Below, piece after piece: positions 18,398 to 28,092 of a stretch of DNA of 64,000 nucleotides. Under the pieces are notes generated by a model that saw only the letters and a list, made by a program, of their open reading frames with translations, was not told the origin of the DNA and made no database searches. The stretch lies in contig CAZLRH010000012.1 of assembly GCA_964562015.1 (NCBI GenBank), forward strand, positions 54,287 to 118,286. Direction: 5' to 3'. How positions within the stretch are numbered: position 1 is the stretch's first letter; each line of letters opens with the position of its first letter. Source of the DNA: CAZLRH01 sp964562015 (GTDB taxonomy: Bacteria > Verrucomicrobiota > Verrucomicrobiia > Opitutales > JABDGR01). The position numbers and the translations under genes were made by a program.

Positions 18398-19273
18398 ATG
18401 CGTGCGCGTCTATTCATTGGCATTGGCCTGGCGGTTTGCTTGTTTACGAGAGCGCTGCATGGGACGGCCACAGTTGGAGGCGTCATTGACTTCACCAAGG
18501 ACGACACCGTGAACGCCGTCTATGCGGCTGGTTATGTGCCGTATTCCGGAGGCCCCAATCACTTCGTGTTGGTATTTCAGGAGTCTCCGATAAAAATTTC
18601 CGCCAACATCACGATCCAGATGTTTGCGGAGGATGTGGATTTTTCTGTGACCAATGATTACGCGCTCGATCACGTCGATATCATGTCGGAATCGGGTCGG
18701 CGTGAGACGGTGGTCGTCCAGACGCGGGCCATCCTGAAGTCCCTCGGAGGCAACCAGACCGATTTCGACAAATATTTGAGCGTTCCACTGACCACGCCCG
18801 GCGACGGGAATTATTGGAACTACGCTTTGGAGGTCGGAAATATCTATGTGTTTTTAACTTTCACCCAGGGATTGAGAGTCACTGGCGATGGGGTGGTGGC
18901 GCGGCTCTATGTTATCCTGACGTGGGATCGGCCTTTTGACAAAAATCGCTACAACGGTCTGAATACGGTGGATCGGCCGCCACCAGGCTACCGCAATCTT
19001 CCCTTGGAAAAGGTGCCGACGATCGGCCCGCGGCCCGATCCGATCAATGGGCGCCTTACCGTGGACGACGGCGGGGCTTCGCGACCGAAGCCAATCAGGT
19101 CTGGCGGCAGCGGAGTGCGACAGGACAAGGCGGGCCTCTCCGAAACAAATTCCGCCGCAAGCCCTGATGCAACTTCTTCCCTCCTCGCCTTCATCACCCC
19201 TTGGAAAGTGGCAATTGGTATCGCGGTCCTTGTCCTGCTCTTCCTCGGCTGGCAAAAGCGCTCGCGCGGGTGA
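18398..19273 (+). CDS. GVIDF-family exported protein, copy 1, with shared tail
   Basis: 291 residues. A signal peptide spans about 1-23. The body holds GGVIDFTKDDTVNAVYAAGY, NHFVLVFQ, VTNDYALDHV, ILKSLGGNQTDFDKYL, and PPPGYRNLPLEKVPTIGPR, all recurring in the genes at 19291 and 27277. A low-complexity linker leads to the TSSLLAFITPWKVAIGIAV tail, one membrane helix plus KRSRG. I recognise no known domain. The two genes at 18398 and 19291 follow the MORN-like gene with gaps of 22 and 17 bases, so one operon is likely. The AT content is higher than in flanking housekeeping genes. Function unknown. Confidence 0.7.
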   Translation: MRARLFIGIGLAVCLFTRALHGTATVGGVIDFTKDDTVNAVYAAGYVPYSGGPNHFVLVFQESPIKISANITIQMFAEDVDFSVTNDYALDHVDIMSESGRRETVVVQTRAILKSLGGNQTDFDKYLSVPLTTPGDGNYWNYALEVGNIYVFLTFTQGLRVTGDGVVARLYVILTWDRPFDKNRYNGLNTVDRPPPGYRNLPLEKVPTIGPRPDPINGRLTVDDGGASRPKPIRSGGSGVRQDKAGLSETNSAASPDATSSLLAFITPWKVAIGIAVLVLLFLGWQKRSRG

Positions 19274-19290
19274 AGTGAGCCGGCTTTCCC

Positions 19291-20148
19291 ATGATTGCGC
19301 GCCTTTTATTTACAGTCTGTCTGGCTTTCTACCTGCTCACTGAGTCTTTACTGGCGGCGACGGGCGCTGGCGTCATTGACTTCTCGACGACAAGTAAATT
19401 GGATGCCGTCTATGCAGCGGGTTACCAGCCGTATTTGAGACATAATAACCACTTTGTATTACAATATCAAAATGTAAGCATTGAGTTGTCGAAAAACCTC
19501 ACGATTAGCGCCTACGTGGCGGACGCCGAATTTTCCGTTTATAATGATTATCAAATGAATGACGTTCATTTGATGTCACCGCCGCTGGCGCGAAATGTAT
19601 GTATAAAACAAACAGACGACCTATTGGAGGCGTTGGGATATCACGGGTCAGACTTTCAGGATTTCTTAAAAACCCCAATGACTATCCCAGGGGACGACAA
19701 AGTTTGGAGCTATGATCAGGATATTCGGAACATCTCCGTGCATGTGGCATTCACTGAAGCGCTAAGTTTGGATGGAGTCGTGGCGGGCTTCTACGTGACT
19801 ATTGCTTGGAATTTACCTTTTGACCTGAGTCGCTCGGCGAGTGGTTTTATCGTGGATAAGCCTCCGCCAGCTTATGAAGGTGTTCCCTTGGAGCATGTGC
19901 CCCTTGTTGGAAATCGTGGCCTGCCGCCGATTGGCAGCAACAGTTCCTCGAACGCGGGGCGGGCGTCACCAAACGGCCGCGTGGAATTGATAAATAAATT
20001 AAAGTCAGGTGACTCCAGCAAGGGTACCCAGTCGACCGTTGAAGACACTTCTTCCCTCCTCGTCTTCATCACCCCTTGGAAAGTGGCGATTGCCATCGCG
20101 GTTCTTGTCCTGCTCTTCCTCGGCTGGCAAAGGCGGTCGCGCGGGTGA
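19291..20148 (+). CDS. GVIDF-family exported protein, copy 2, with shared tail
   Basis: 285 residues, clearly paralogous to the preceding gene but diverged. It shares GVIDFSTTSKLDAVYAAGYQ, NHFVLQYQ, VYNDYQMNDV, LLEALGYHGSDFQDFL, and PPPAYEGVPLEHVPLVG. Signal peptide at about 1-25. The tail TSSLLVFITPWKVAIAIAV...GWQRRSRG is almost the same as in the two upstream genes, while the body DNA has drifted far more. That contrast suggests gene conversion or strong constraint on the tail. It is the last gene of the run and converges on the lipoprotein gene after 68 bases. Confidence 0.7.
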   Translation: MIARLLFTVCLAFYLLTESLLAATGAGVIDFSTTSKLDAVYAAGYQPYLRHNNHFVLQYQNVSIELSKNLTISAYVADAEFSVYNDYQMNDVHLMSPPLARNVCIKQTDDLLEALGYHGSDFQDFLKTPMTIPGDDKVWSYDQDIRNISVHVAFTEALSLDGVVAGFYVTIAWNLPFDLSRSASGFIVDKPPPAYEGVPLEHVPLVGNRGLPPIGSNSSSNAGRASPNGRVELINKLKSGDSSKGTQSTVEDTSSLLVFITPWKVAIAIAVLVLLFLGWQRRSRG

Positions 20149-20216
20149 TTCCGCCTTCACTCTCGGGGTGAGGCAGGGTTTCTCTACCGCCGTCTCTGAC
20201 CAAATTCGACGGCGCC

Positions 20217-21587
20217 CTACTTCGCCGTCGTGGCCGGGGGTTTCGGCGCGTTGGCGCCGCCGGGGAGGCCGTTGAGGAGCGGGATGCCGGACCCGCCCGT
20301 GGGCGCGCTGCTGTCGATCATGCCTTGGGGAAGGTGTTCCATGGGTTTGCCGTCCTCGCCCATGAAGACCATGCCCATCGGGGCACCTTCCTTGATTTGC
20401 TGCTGAATGCGTTTGTCCATTTCCTCGATGTCCTTGACGGTTTTTTCGCGCACGGCGGGGTCGGCGATCTGGGCGGCCCATTTCTTGGCGGACTCGGCGT
20501 CGGCGAAAGTTTGCTGGAGGGCGTAGGAGACGAGGGCGGTTTCCTTGAGCTGGCCGGCGGGCGCGGTCTTGAGCCATTTTTCGACGGCGTCGCTGTCGCT
20601 GGTGCCCCATTCGTCCACGGCCTTGGACCAAGTGGCGTCAAAATCGGCGGCGGGGGTGACTTTTTGCAGCCAGGCGATGGCGTTGGTGGGGTCGCGGCCG
20701 AGCCAGCCGCTGGCGACGGCGACGCGGAGGTCCTCGTTGCGCATGGCTTCGGGGACGCTGTCGTACCAGGCGGCGGGATTGCTGGTGGTGTTTTGAGCGA
20801 TGGCGGTGGCGAGGGCGGGGAGGACGGCTTTGGCCACTTCGGGGCTCAACTCGGCGATGGCGAGTTGGGAGGCCGCGACGGCTTTTTTATCGGCGGCGGC
20901 ATCAAAGACGGTGGGCATCAGGGCGAGTTGGTCCTGGACGGAGGTGTTGGCCTTGAGCCATTTGACGGCGGCGTCCAAGTCCTTTTCGCCCCAGGCGGTG
21001 GCCAGATCGCTCATCGGGCCGGGGTCGGCGAGGCTGTGCGCCCACGTGGCGGCGGCGACGGGGTCGGTGGCCACCCATTGTTCGGCGATCGGGCCGAAGG
21101 CGGCGGTGCGGTGGTCTTCGGGGACGTTGGTGGTAATCCACGCGATGGCTTCCTTGGGGCCCTTGTTCTTGGCCATAATGGGCCCGATGGCGGCGACGAC
21201 TTCGTCGGTCTCACGCAACTTGGGATTGCCGACGAGAGTGGAGAGGGTGGCGTCGAGATTGGTTTTGGCGGCGGCGGCGGTGGCGAAGCCGTAATACGCA
21301 TCGCGTTCGCCGGAGCCTTCGGGAATGCGCACGGCGAGCGGGATGGCGGCGGCGAGACTGCCGTCGGCGCCGACGGTTTCAGCGACGGTTTGCAGCAAAG
21401 CCTGGCGGGTGTCGTCGTCCTTGGATTCCAAGGCCTTGGCCAGCAATTTGTCGACCAGGGCGGAGTCGGCCTTGGTGGAAGTGGGCGCAGGGGCCGTGCT
21501 GCTGCCGCCACAGCCGGCGGCGAGGAGCGCAAGGGCGCTGAGGAGCAGCGCGGCGGAGCAGGGAAGGGAAGGAAGGGCGAAACGCAT
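20217..21587 (-). CDS. Repeat-containing lipoprotein of unknown function
   Basis: 456 residues from the ATG at 21587. The N-terminus is a lipoprotein signal with lipobox LLAAGC at about residues 22-27, so the mature protein is probably membrane-attached. The body is helical and repetitive: segments of 25-35 residues such as AAFGPIAEQWVATDPVAAATW, AVASGWLGRDPTNAIAWLQ and AVDEWGTSDSDAVEKWLK share an A-x-W-x(2-4)-DP/SD-x-A-x-x-W theme, like TPR/HEAT-type helical repeats. The C-terminus is Gly/Pro-rich. It diverges from the subtilisin-like gene across about 200 bases. The binding partner is unknown. Confidence 0.75.
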   Translation of the reverse strand: MRFALPSLPCSAALLLSALALLAAGCGGSSTAPAPTSTKADSALVDKLLAKALESKDDDTRQALLQTVAETVGADGSLAAAIPLAVRIPEGSGERDAYYGFATAAAAKTNLDATLSTLVGNPKLRETDEVVAAIGPIMAKNKGPKEAIAWITTNVPEDHRTAAFGPIAEQWVATDPVAAATWAHSLADPGPMSDLATAWGEKDLDAAVKWLKANTSVQDQLALMPTVFDAAADKKAVAASQLAIAELSPEVAKAVLPALATAIAQNTTSNPAAWYDSVPEAMRNEDLRVAVASGWLGRDPTNAIAWLQKVTPAADFDATWSKAVDEWGTSDSDAVEKWLKTAPAGQLKETALVSYALQQTFADAESAKKWAAQIADPAVREKTVKDIEEMDKRIQQQIKEGAPMGMVFMGEDGKPMEHLPQGMIDSSAPTGGSGIPLLNGLPGGANAPKPPATTAK

Positions 21588-21791
21588 GGTGGGAAAGGAT
21601 TTCGACAGGCAACGAACAACGTTGTTGCGCATCGTCAAGGGGATATTTTCCCGGCGCAGCCGTTGTCAGTCAACGGTAATTGCGGGGGCGGGCGAAAGTT
21701 GCACATGGGGTGAAACGATAATCACGGAACGGAGGAAACCATTGCCAACCTGACCGGTTTAGACATAATACAAGGAGACGTTTTTATCGCC

Positions 21792-23549
21792 ATGCCCACG
21801 AGTCTTGTTCCGCCCGAAAGAGCTGCGCCCCGGCGATTTCGTCGTTGGGCGGGGCAGGCGGGGATTTTGGTTTTGCTGGCCCTATTGGGTGGGGCAATGG
21901 GGTGGTGGATGGCCCAAAACAGCCCGCACAAGAAGCGGATAATTCGGATGTCGCCGGCGGAAGCCATGTTGCGGACGGACAACGCCAGTGCCGATTCCGC
22001 CGAGACCAACGGCGTCACCGGCCTCGAGGTTTTGAAGACGGACAGCGCGGAGGATGGTGTGACGCCGGCGCTGGCGCGGCTGGCGTTTTTGCCGGGACCG
22101 TACCGCAAGGGCGAGTTGGTGTTGCGCGCGACGACGGACGCGCAACTGGCGGAACTGGTCCGCCTGGCGGAGAAAGCGGGAGCGAAACTGCTGGATGTCG
22201 CGGCGGGCTTGCGGGCGGTACGGCTGGTCTTTCCCGATTCCGCGAGCATGAGTGCCTTTCTCACCAGCCGGCCGGCCGGGATGGAGCGCTCGGTGGAAGA
22301 CAGTCAGCAGGTGGAATTGAATTACACCGTGCAACTGCCCGCGCCGCCGCCGCCGGTCGATCCTTATGCGCCCGGCGCGTTGACGCCCTTTGGCGATGGC
22401 GTGATGTCTTTCCTCGGCGTGCCGACGGACAATAGCAATTGGGGCCGCGGCACGATGCTGGCGATGCTCGACACCGGTTTGTCGCCGGGAGAAACCGGGT
22501 TGTTGCGCGGCAGTCCCATTTCTGAATTGGATTTAATGGGCGGCAACGCGCCGGATCCGGGTCACGGCGACCTTGTGGCGGCGTTGTTGGAAGGCACGGC
22601 CAACGGCCAGGGTATAGTGCCCGGCGCGTCGTTGCTCAGCGTGCGGGTGCTGGATTCCGCCGGCGTCGGCGATGTCTTTACGGTGTCCTCCGGGTTGAAC
22701 GAGGCCGTGCAACGCGGAGCCAAGGTGGTGAGCTTGAGCTTGGGGACAACCCAATCGAGCGATATTTTGGCGACGGCGGTCCAGCAGGCTTTATCAGCCG
22801 GAGTGCTCATTGTGGCGGCGGCGGGCAATGACGGCGTCGGCCAGGTGGCTTATCCCGCGGCGTATAGCGGCGTGGTCGCCGTGAGTGCGGTCGATGCCAA
22901 CGGCATTCGCGCGACTTTTTCCAATTACGGGCCGGAGGTGCTCATCTCCGCGCCCGGGGTGGGCATCGCCACGCAGACGCCGGCGGGGACGAAAAGTTTT
23001 TCCGGCACTTCGGCGGCGGCACCCTTGGTGGCGGGCGCGCTAAGCTATATCATGTCCACCGATCCGACCATGACGGCGCAGGAGGCGGTCAAGATTCTGA
23101 CCAATTATGCGGATTACGCCGGGCCGGTGACTGACGCGAACCGCAACGACTTTTACGGCGCGGGCGTGGTGGATCTCGCCCGCGTGATGGCGGCGAACGA
23201 CGTGACCCACACGGACATGGCCTTTACCGGTGTTTATGCCAACATGGCCGCGGCGGTCACCGATGGCGGAGTGACGATGGTGCCGGTGCAAGTCGGCGTG
23301 CAAAACCGCGGCAGTCAAGCGCAAGTCGGGGCGCAGATTAATTTGCTGATCAATGGCCAGGTCAAGTCCCAGCTCTTGCCGCCCATGGCGCCCAACCAGG
23401 TGCGCGCAGTCACGATCAATGTGCCGATGCAGAGCCTGACCGGGGCCGGCGTCATCGTGAATGCATCGATGGTGTCGCAATTCGGCGACGCTACGCCGCA
23501 GAACAACCAGATCACGCAGTTGCTTCAGGTGCGGAAGGCGGCGCCGTAA
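21792..23549 (+). CDS. Membrane-anchored subtilisin-like (S8) serine protease
   Basis: 585 residues. One transmembrane helix (about 18-40) anchors an exported protease. The catalytic triad is visible as Asp227 in MLAMLDTGL, His258 in GHGDLVAALL and Ser407 in FSGTSAAAPLVAGAL, with the oxyanion Asn in AAAGNDG. Residues about 70-190 may act as an inhibitor-like prodomain. Residues about 490-585 form a beta-sandwich of CARDB type (VQVGVQNRGSQAQVGAQI). It is followed after about 80 bases by a giant TPR gene on the same strand and could share its transcript. Substrates are unknown; processing of island-encoded exported proteins is only a possibility. Confidence 0.9.
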   Translation: MPTSLVPPERAAPRRFRRWAGQAGILVLLALLGGAMGWWMAQNSPHKKRIIRMSPAEAMLRTDNASADSAETNGVTGLEVLKTDSAEDGVTPALARLAFLPGPYRKGELVLRATTDAQLAELVRLAEKAGAKLLDVAAGLRAVRLVFPDSASMSAFLTSRPAGMERSVEDSQQVELNYTVQLPAPPPPVDPYAPGALTPFGDGVMSFLGVPTDNSNWGRGTMLAMLDTGLSPGETGLLRGSPISELDLMGGNAPDPGHGDLVAALLEGTANGQGIVPGASLLSVRVLDSAGVGDVFTVSSGLNEAVQRGAKVVSLSLGTTQSSDILATAVQQALSAGVLIVAAAGNDGVGQVAYPAAYSGVVAVSAVDANGIRATFSNYGPEVLISAPGVGIATQTPAGTKSFSGTSAAAPLVAGALSYIMSTDPTMTAQEAVKILTNYADYAGPVTDANRNDFYGAGVVDLARVMAANDVTHTDMAFTGVYANMAAAVTDGGVTMVPVQVGVQNRGSQAQVGAQINLLINGQVKSQLLPPMAPNQVRAVTINVPMQSLTGAGVIVNASMVSQFGDATPQNNQITQLLQVRKAAP

Positions 23550-23628
23550 TCCGGGATGGACTCAGCCCGCCTGGGCGTGGTGCGCCCGGCCAGCTAAGGC
23601 TTTGCAATCGCCGCACGAATCTGCCAGC

Positions 23629-26600
23629 ATGATGTTCTTGTCTATGGATTCCCGAAGGCTGAATTCTCCCGGACCTATGCATGTCGCCACTTTTAGTAAT
23701 GCGAAGCATTTAAAATCCCGGCCGTTCCGGCGCGGTCGCGTTTGGCTGACAGTCGGCGCGGCGGCGCTCGGTGGTTTTTCCCTGTCTGCGGCGGAAGCGC
23801 CCTCCGTGCCCGCGGCGGCAAGCGGCAACCTGGCGCTGGCGGCCATCCCGGCGGCGGCGTTGCCGGCCTCAAGCCCCGAAATGCAAGCCCAGCAAGGACT
23901 GCGCAATTACTTGGAGGCCGTGGAGCCGCGCCGGCTCGAGCCGTTGCGCGCGCTGGCCCTCGATCGGGCGGGACTCCTCACCCGCATACACACGCTGGAG
24001 CTGGCGGTCCAGAATGCCCAAACGGTGGCGGCGCAACCGGCCGTGGATCTCGCCGAGGCTTATCTATTGTATCTGACGGATTTTGCCCCCGACCCGAAGG
24101 ATTACGTGGACACGCTGGCGCATTTGTCCCAACTCCTCGGCGGGCGAAATGACCAGGCGCCGTTGCTCACCCTGCTCTATGAATTGAGCGAACGCTTTCC
24201 GCATGCCTCGCCGGCGGTGTTGCAAATGCAACTGGCCGAGGCCGAATTTTTGCTGCGGGCCAACCTACCGCAACCGGCCCTCGTGCTTTTGCACAACCTC
24301 GGCCAGGAAACCGACATTCCCTCCGCGGCGCAGGTGTTGGCGATGGGTCGCGCGGGCTTCCTGCACGAACGCCTCGGCCAGCCCGAGGAAGCCATCAAGG
24401 CCTATGAGCAGACGGGAAAATATCTTTCGACCCTCGCCCAAGCGGATGAGGCCTCGCTGCGCGAAGTGCTGCTGCTCTTGGAATTGGGCCGCACGGACGA
24501 GGCCATCGCGGTGCTCAATAAAATGCGCGCCGTGCCCGCGGACGTTTTGCGCGGCACCCAGGCGGCGCCGGTGATTGCCGACTTGGTGGCGCTGACGGCG
24601 AATCCCGACGAGGCCAAGGCCTATTGGCTGAACCAGGAAAAATGGAATGCACAGTGGCGCAAACTGGCCACCGACCTCAACCTCAAGCTCGACGAGCCGG
24701 GCCCGGCGATGGCGCCATATATCGATGACTACCGCCGCGTCACTTTGGAAAGCACCACGGCGCTAAACCAGAAGGATCGCACGCTGTATTTTCAGATTAT
24801 CAATTTGCTGCTGCGTTCGGCGCATTGGCGCCCGGCGGATCTGGCGCTGGCCGGCACGCTCTTGTATCAAGGCGTCCCGTTGGCGCCCGACCAGCGTGAC
24901 GCCATCCTCGCGCTCGGGCGCGTGTTGGCCCAGAGCATGCCGCCGGGGATGCCGAATCTTTCGAAGCAATTGCTGCAACTGCACGCGGCCACCTTGATGG
25001 ACGCCGGCCAGATGGCGGAAGCGCGCGACGTGCTGGCGGACGCCCTGGCCCGTTATGGCGTCGACGGCGCCCAAGGCCAGGCGCTCACGCGCCTGTTTGG
25101 TTTTGCCGTGCTGCGCACCGATTCGACCGTGGCGATGATGACCGACGCCGCGCGCCTGCTGGCCGAATCCCTCGTCGACCCGGAGGCCCACCAGCAGCAG
25201 CGCAGTTTTGCCATCAACGTGCTGTGCGAGCTTTATCTCCGGCTCAAGCGGGACAACGACGCCATTGCACTCCTGCAAAAGGAATTGACCCAGCCCGCGC
25301 GCGCCTCCACCGGCGGCGACCGCTACCTCACCGCCGTGCGCGACACGCTGACCCAGGTCCAGCAGCGGCAAGTGCAAGCGCAAGGGCTGGATGCGAGTCT
25401 CTCGGCGTGGTGGAGCCGTTTTGAGTTGCCGTGGTACACTTATGTGACCACCGCACAAAAGGCGGGTACTTTGATTTCGGTCGACGGCGGCGAGGTGCGC
25501 GTGGCCGAGGATTTTTCCCGCGCGCTCGACCCCAACGTCACGCCCACGGACCGCACCGCCTCGCTGCTCGAAGCCTGGAATTTGTTTCCCGCCATGCCGC
25601 TGACGGGCGGCGCGATGACGGACGCCGTGTCCGATTTTATCGGCCGCAACGAATTGCCGGCGGAGCTGCGCTATGTCGCCTGGGTGAAATCCATCTGGCA
25701 TTTGCTCTGGACCAACCAGCGGGCGGCCGCGGAAAAACTGCTGGCGTCCATGCCGGCGGGCGCGCCCGAGGCGGCCCAGGACCGCCCGGATATCGATCTC
25801 TGGCTGGATTATCTGGCCTCGCCGACGACTCCCGGCGCGCAGCGGGCCTTTGCGGACAAGGTGCTCGCGCACGCGAAGCTCAGCCAGGCGGACATCGTGC
25901 TGGTCGTGCGCATCATTGAATCGCTGGCCCGCGCGGGGGTGCCCGACGGGGCCGAGGCCGTTTACCAGAAGCTGCAGTTGTCGCCCATGGACCTCGCCGC
26001 GATGCAGCAATTTCAACAATTACAAAGTAATATCGGCCCTCTCATCACGCAATACCGCTCGACGCAGCCGGCTTATGCCGCCCTGCGCCAAATCGTGGTG
26101 GACGCCGCGGGCCCGGCCGCCGCCGCCGCGCAATTGCCCGAGCGCTGGCGCAATCTCAACGATTCCACCCAGCCCGACCTCGATCTGCTCACCAAGGACG
26201 AAGCCCGCCAGGGTTTGCTCGCCGTCATTCGCGACCACCTTCCGTATGGCCGCCATCCGTTGCAGGTGTTCCTGGATTATGGGCAAGCCTTGCCGATGGA
26301 CGCCGCCAGCAACACCGTGCGCTTCCACCTTTTTGAAGCCGTGCAGACCAACGTCACCCGCGACGACGACCGCTTTTATGCCGCGCTGTTCGCCGACTTG
26401 GTGGACTTCGACGACCCCGACCTGGCCCGCCGGGGCTGGACGATTCTCGCGCCCTCCCGGGCCGACCAGTTTCCCCGCGCCGCCGGCTTTATCCAGTATT
26501 ATGACACGCTGATGAAGTGGCGCACCGGCTCGCCGATTGATCCGGCGAAGGCTTTCGGCTCGCTCAGCGCCCCGCATCTCGAGGCGTTCAAGCTCCGCCT

Positions 26601-27243
26601 GGCCGTGGATTATTATCTGCAACACGACGAACAGGGGTCGTTGCAGGATTTGCTCAAGGCCCGCCCCGAAGACGAGTTTTTGTCCATGCCCGTGCTGCCG
26701 TCCTACCTGCGGGCGTTGCGGGTCCTGGGCAAGGAGGCCGCCCTCACCCGCGCCGCCGACGCCGCGCGCGCCGAAATTTCCAAAGCGGTCGTCGAAAGCT
26801 GGGCGCAGCCGAGCCACGAGCAGGCGGAGCCGGTGTTTGAACTGGCCCGCGTTTTGCGCGACCCCGCCGCCTACCCGCGCGCGTGGGTGGACTACGAACT
26901 CGGCGTCTTGCGCAACGAAAACGCGCTCGACCTTTTCCGTCTCTCCGATGCCCAGTTGCGGCGCGACTGGCCGACGGTGCTCTCGGCCGCGGACAGCTTC
27001 CTGGCGCGCAACCCGACCACCTATGATTTGTATTGGCCGAAAGCGCAGGCGCTCGTCGGCCTCAACCGCAATCAGGAAGCCCTGGCGCCCCTGCGCCTGT
27101 ACGTCAAATACTCGCACAACGAGCAGGATTATCAGGAGGCGGCGGACTTGTTGAAGAAGCTCGAAGGCGCCTCCGCTGCGGCCGGAGCCACGGCTTCCGC
27201 CTCCACGACCGCCGCGGCCGCCGCACGCCCGGTAGGGCGGTAA
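23629..27243 (+). CDS. Large exported TPR-repeat protein
   Basis: About 1204 residues from ATG 23629 (23632, 23644 and 23677 are also in frame). An N-terminal hydrophobic stretch (VWLTVGAAALGGFSLSAAEA) looks like a signal peptide preceded by a long basic region. The rest is almost entirely helical, with TPR-type units such as AGFLHERLGQPEEAIKAYEQ, LLLELGRTDEAIAVLNKM and KAQALVGLNRNQEALAPLR. The end is Ala/Thr-rich. TPR solenoids are protein-interaction scaffolds, and a periplasmic or outer-membrane-complex role is plausible. It lies between the S8 protease and a GVIDF paralogue. No enzymatic motif is seen. Confidence 0.8.
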   Translation: MMFLSMDSRRLNSPGPMHVATFSNAKHLKSRPFRRGRVWLTVGAAALGGFSLSAAEAPSVPAAASGNLALAAIPAAALPASSPEMQAQQGLRNYLEAVEPRRLEPLRALALDRAGLLTRIHTLELAVQNAQTVAAQPAVDLAEAYLLYLTDFAPDPKDYVDTLAHLSQLLGGRNDQAPLLTLLYELSERFPHASPAVLQMQLAEAEFLLRANLPQPALVLLHNLGQETDIPSAAQVLAMGRAGFLHERLGQPEEAIKAYEQTGKYLSTLAQADEASLREVLLLLELGRTDEAIAVLNKMRAVPADVLRGTQAAPVIADLVALTANPDEAKAYWLNQEKWNAQWRKLATDLNLKLDEPGPAMAPYIDDYRRVTLESTTALNQKDRTLYFQIINLLLRSAHWRPADLALAGTLLYQGVPLAPDQRDAILALGRVLAQSMPPGMPNLSKQLLQLHAATLMDAGQMAEARDVLADALARYGVDGAQGQALTRLFGFAVLRTDSTVAMMTDAARLLAESLVDPEAHQQQRSFAINVLCELYLRLKRDNDAIALLQKELTQPARASTGGDRYLTAVRDTLTQVQQRQVQAQGLDASLSAWWSRFELPWYTYVTTAQKAGTLISVDGGEVRVAEDFSRALDPNVTPTDRTASLLEAWNLFPAMPLTGGAMTDAVSDFIGRNELPAELRYVAWVKSIWHLLWTNQRAAAEKLLASMPAGAPEAAQDRPDIDLWLDYLASPTTPGAQRAFADKVLAHAKLSQADIVLVVRIIESLARAGVPDGAEAVYQKLQLSPMDLAAMQQFQQLQSNIGPLITQYRSTQPAYAALRQIVVDAAGPAAAAAQLPERWRNLNDSTQPDLDLLTKDEARQGLLAVIRDHLPYGRHPLQVFLDYGQALPMDAASNTVRFHLFEAVQTNVTRDDDRFYAALFADLVDFDDPDLARRGWTILAPSRADQFPRAAGFIQYYDTLMKWRTGSPIDPAKAFGSLSAPHLEAFKLRLAVDYYLQHDEQGSLQDLLKARPEDEFLSMPVLPSYLRALRVLGKEAALTRAADAARAEISKAVVESWAQPSHEQAEPVFELARVLRDPAAYPRAWVDYELGVLRNENALDLFRLSDAQLRRDWPTVLSAADSFLARNPTTYDLYWPKAQALVGLNRNQEALAPLRLYVKYSHNEQDYQEAADLLKKLEGASAAAGATASASTTAAAAARPVGR

Positions 27244-27276
27244 TGCGGAAAAACCGTTCAGGTTGCAAAGGACGCA

Positions 27277-28092
27277 ATGGATAGATGCATCCGTTCCTTA
27301 GTACCGGTTTTACTTATATTATTCTCGGGCGTGGTGCGGCTGCCGGCAGCCAAAACCGGCGGGGTAATCGACTTCACCAAGGATGAGACCTTGAACGCGG
27401 TCTACGCGGCAGGCTATGTCCCGTATTTTCAAGACGCCAATCGATTCGTACTCGTGTTACAGGATTGCTCAATTAAGATATCCGATAATATAACAATAAA
27501 AATGTTCGCCGAGGATGTGACCTTTTCCTTCCTGAATGATTACAGAATGAGCGGGGTGGACTTTATGTCCGATCCGGGGAAGCGTGATGATGTCGTCGTC
27601 CAAGCCCGTGAGATTCTAAAATCCATAGGCTACACGGGCACGGATTTTGACGATTTCCTCAAAAACCCAATAACCATTCTGGGGGACAACGAGTATTGGC
27701 CGTACGACCTTTTTTTGGGCAATATAAATGTTCATGTGGATTTTAACCAAGCACTGACGCCAGACGGAATCGTTTCGTCTATATATGTTTTTGTGAGTTG
27801 GGACCGGCCGTATGATCGCCATAATGCAATTGGGCTGATCAACCACCCTCCGCCCGCTTACGCCAGCGTCCCGCTAGAAAAGGTTCCGACAATCGGGCCC
27901 CGTCCGGATCCTTTGACTGGCTATTACACCATTGAGGAAAAAATGGCCCATCGTGGCGACACACGGCGCCATGTGGCTATCGACTCTTTTGCTTCACCGG
28001 CCGTCGTATGGAGCCTTCTGGCGGTTTTTGGCGCATTTGCGGCTTTAGCGATTTGTAGGTATGGGTGGCATTCGCACACCCGGAACAGATAA
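27277..28092 (+). CDS. GVIDF-family exported protein, copy 3, with a different tail
   Basis: 271 residues, more similar to the 18398 gene than to the 19291 one. It shares GGVIDFTKDETLNAVYAAGY, FAEDVTFSFLNDYRMSGVDF, REILKSIGYTGTDFDDFL, SWDRPYDRHN, and PPPAYASVPLEKVPTIGPR. A signal peptide spans about 1-24. The C-terminus is again one membrane helix with a basic end, but it reads VVWSLLAVFGAFAALAICRY and lacks the TPWKVAIGI tail. The gene starts 33 bases after the TPR gene and is AT-richer than it. The body is therefore conserved while the anchor differs. Function unknown. Confidence 0.7.
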   Translation: MDRCIRSLVPVLLILFSGVVRLPAAKTGGVIDFTKDETLNAVYAAGYVPYFQDANRFVLVLQDCSIKISDNITIKMFAEDVTFSFLNDYRMSGVDFMSDPGKRDDVVVQAREILKSIGYTGTDFDDFLKNPITILGDNEYWPYDLFLGNINVHVDFNQALTPDGIVSSIYVFVSWDRPYDRHNAIGLINHPPPAYASVPLEKVPTIGPRPDPLTGYYTIEEKMAHRGDTRRHVAIDSFASPAVVWSLLAVFGAFAALAICRYGWHSHTRNR

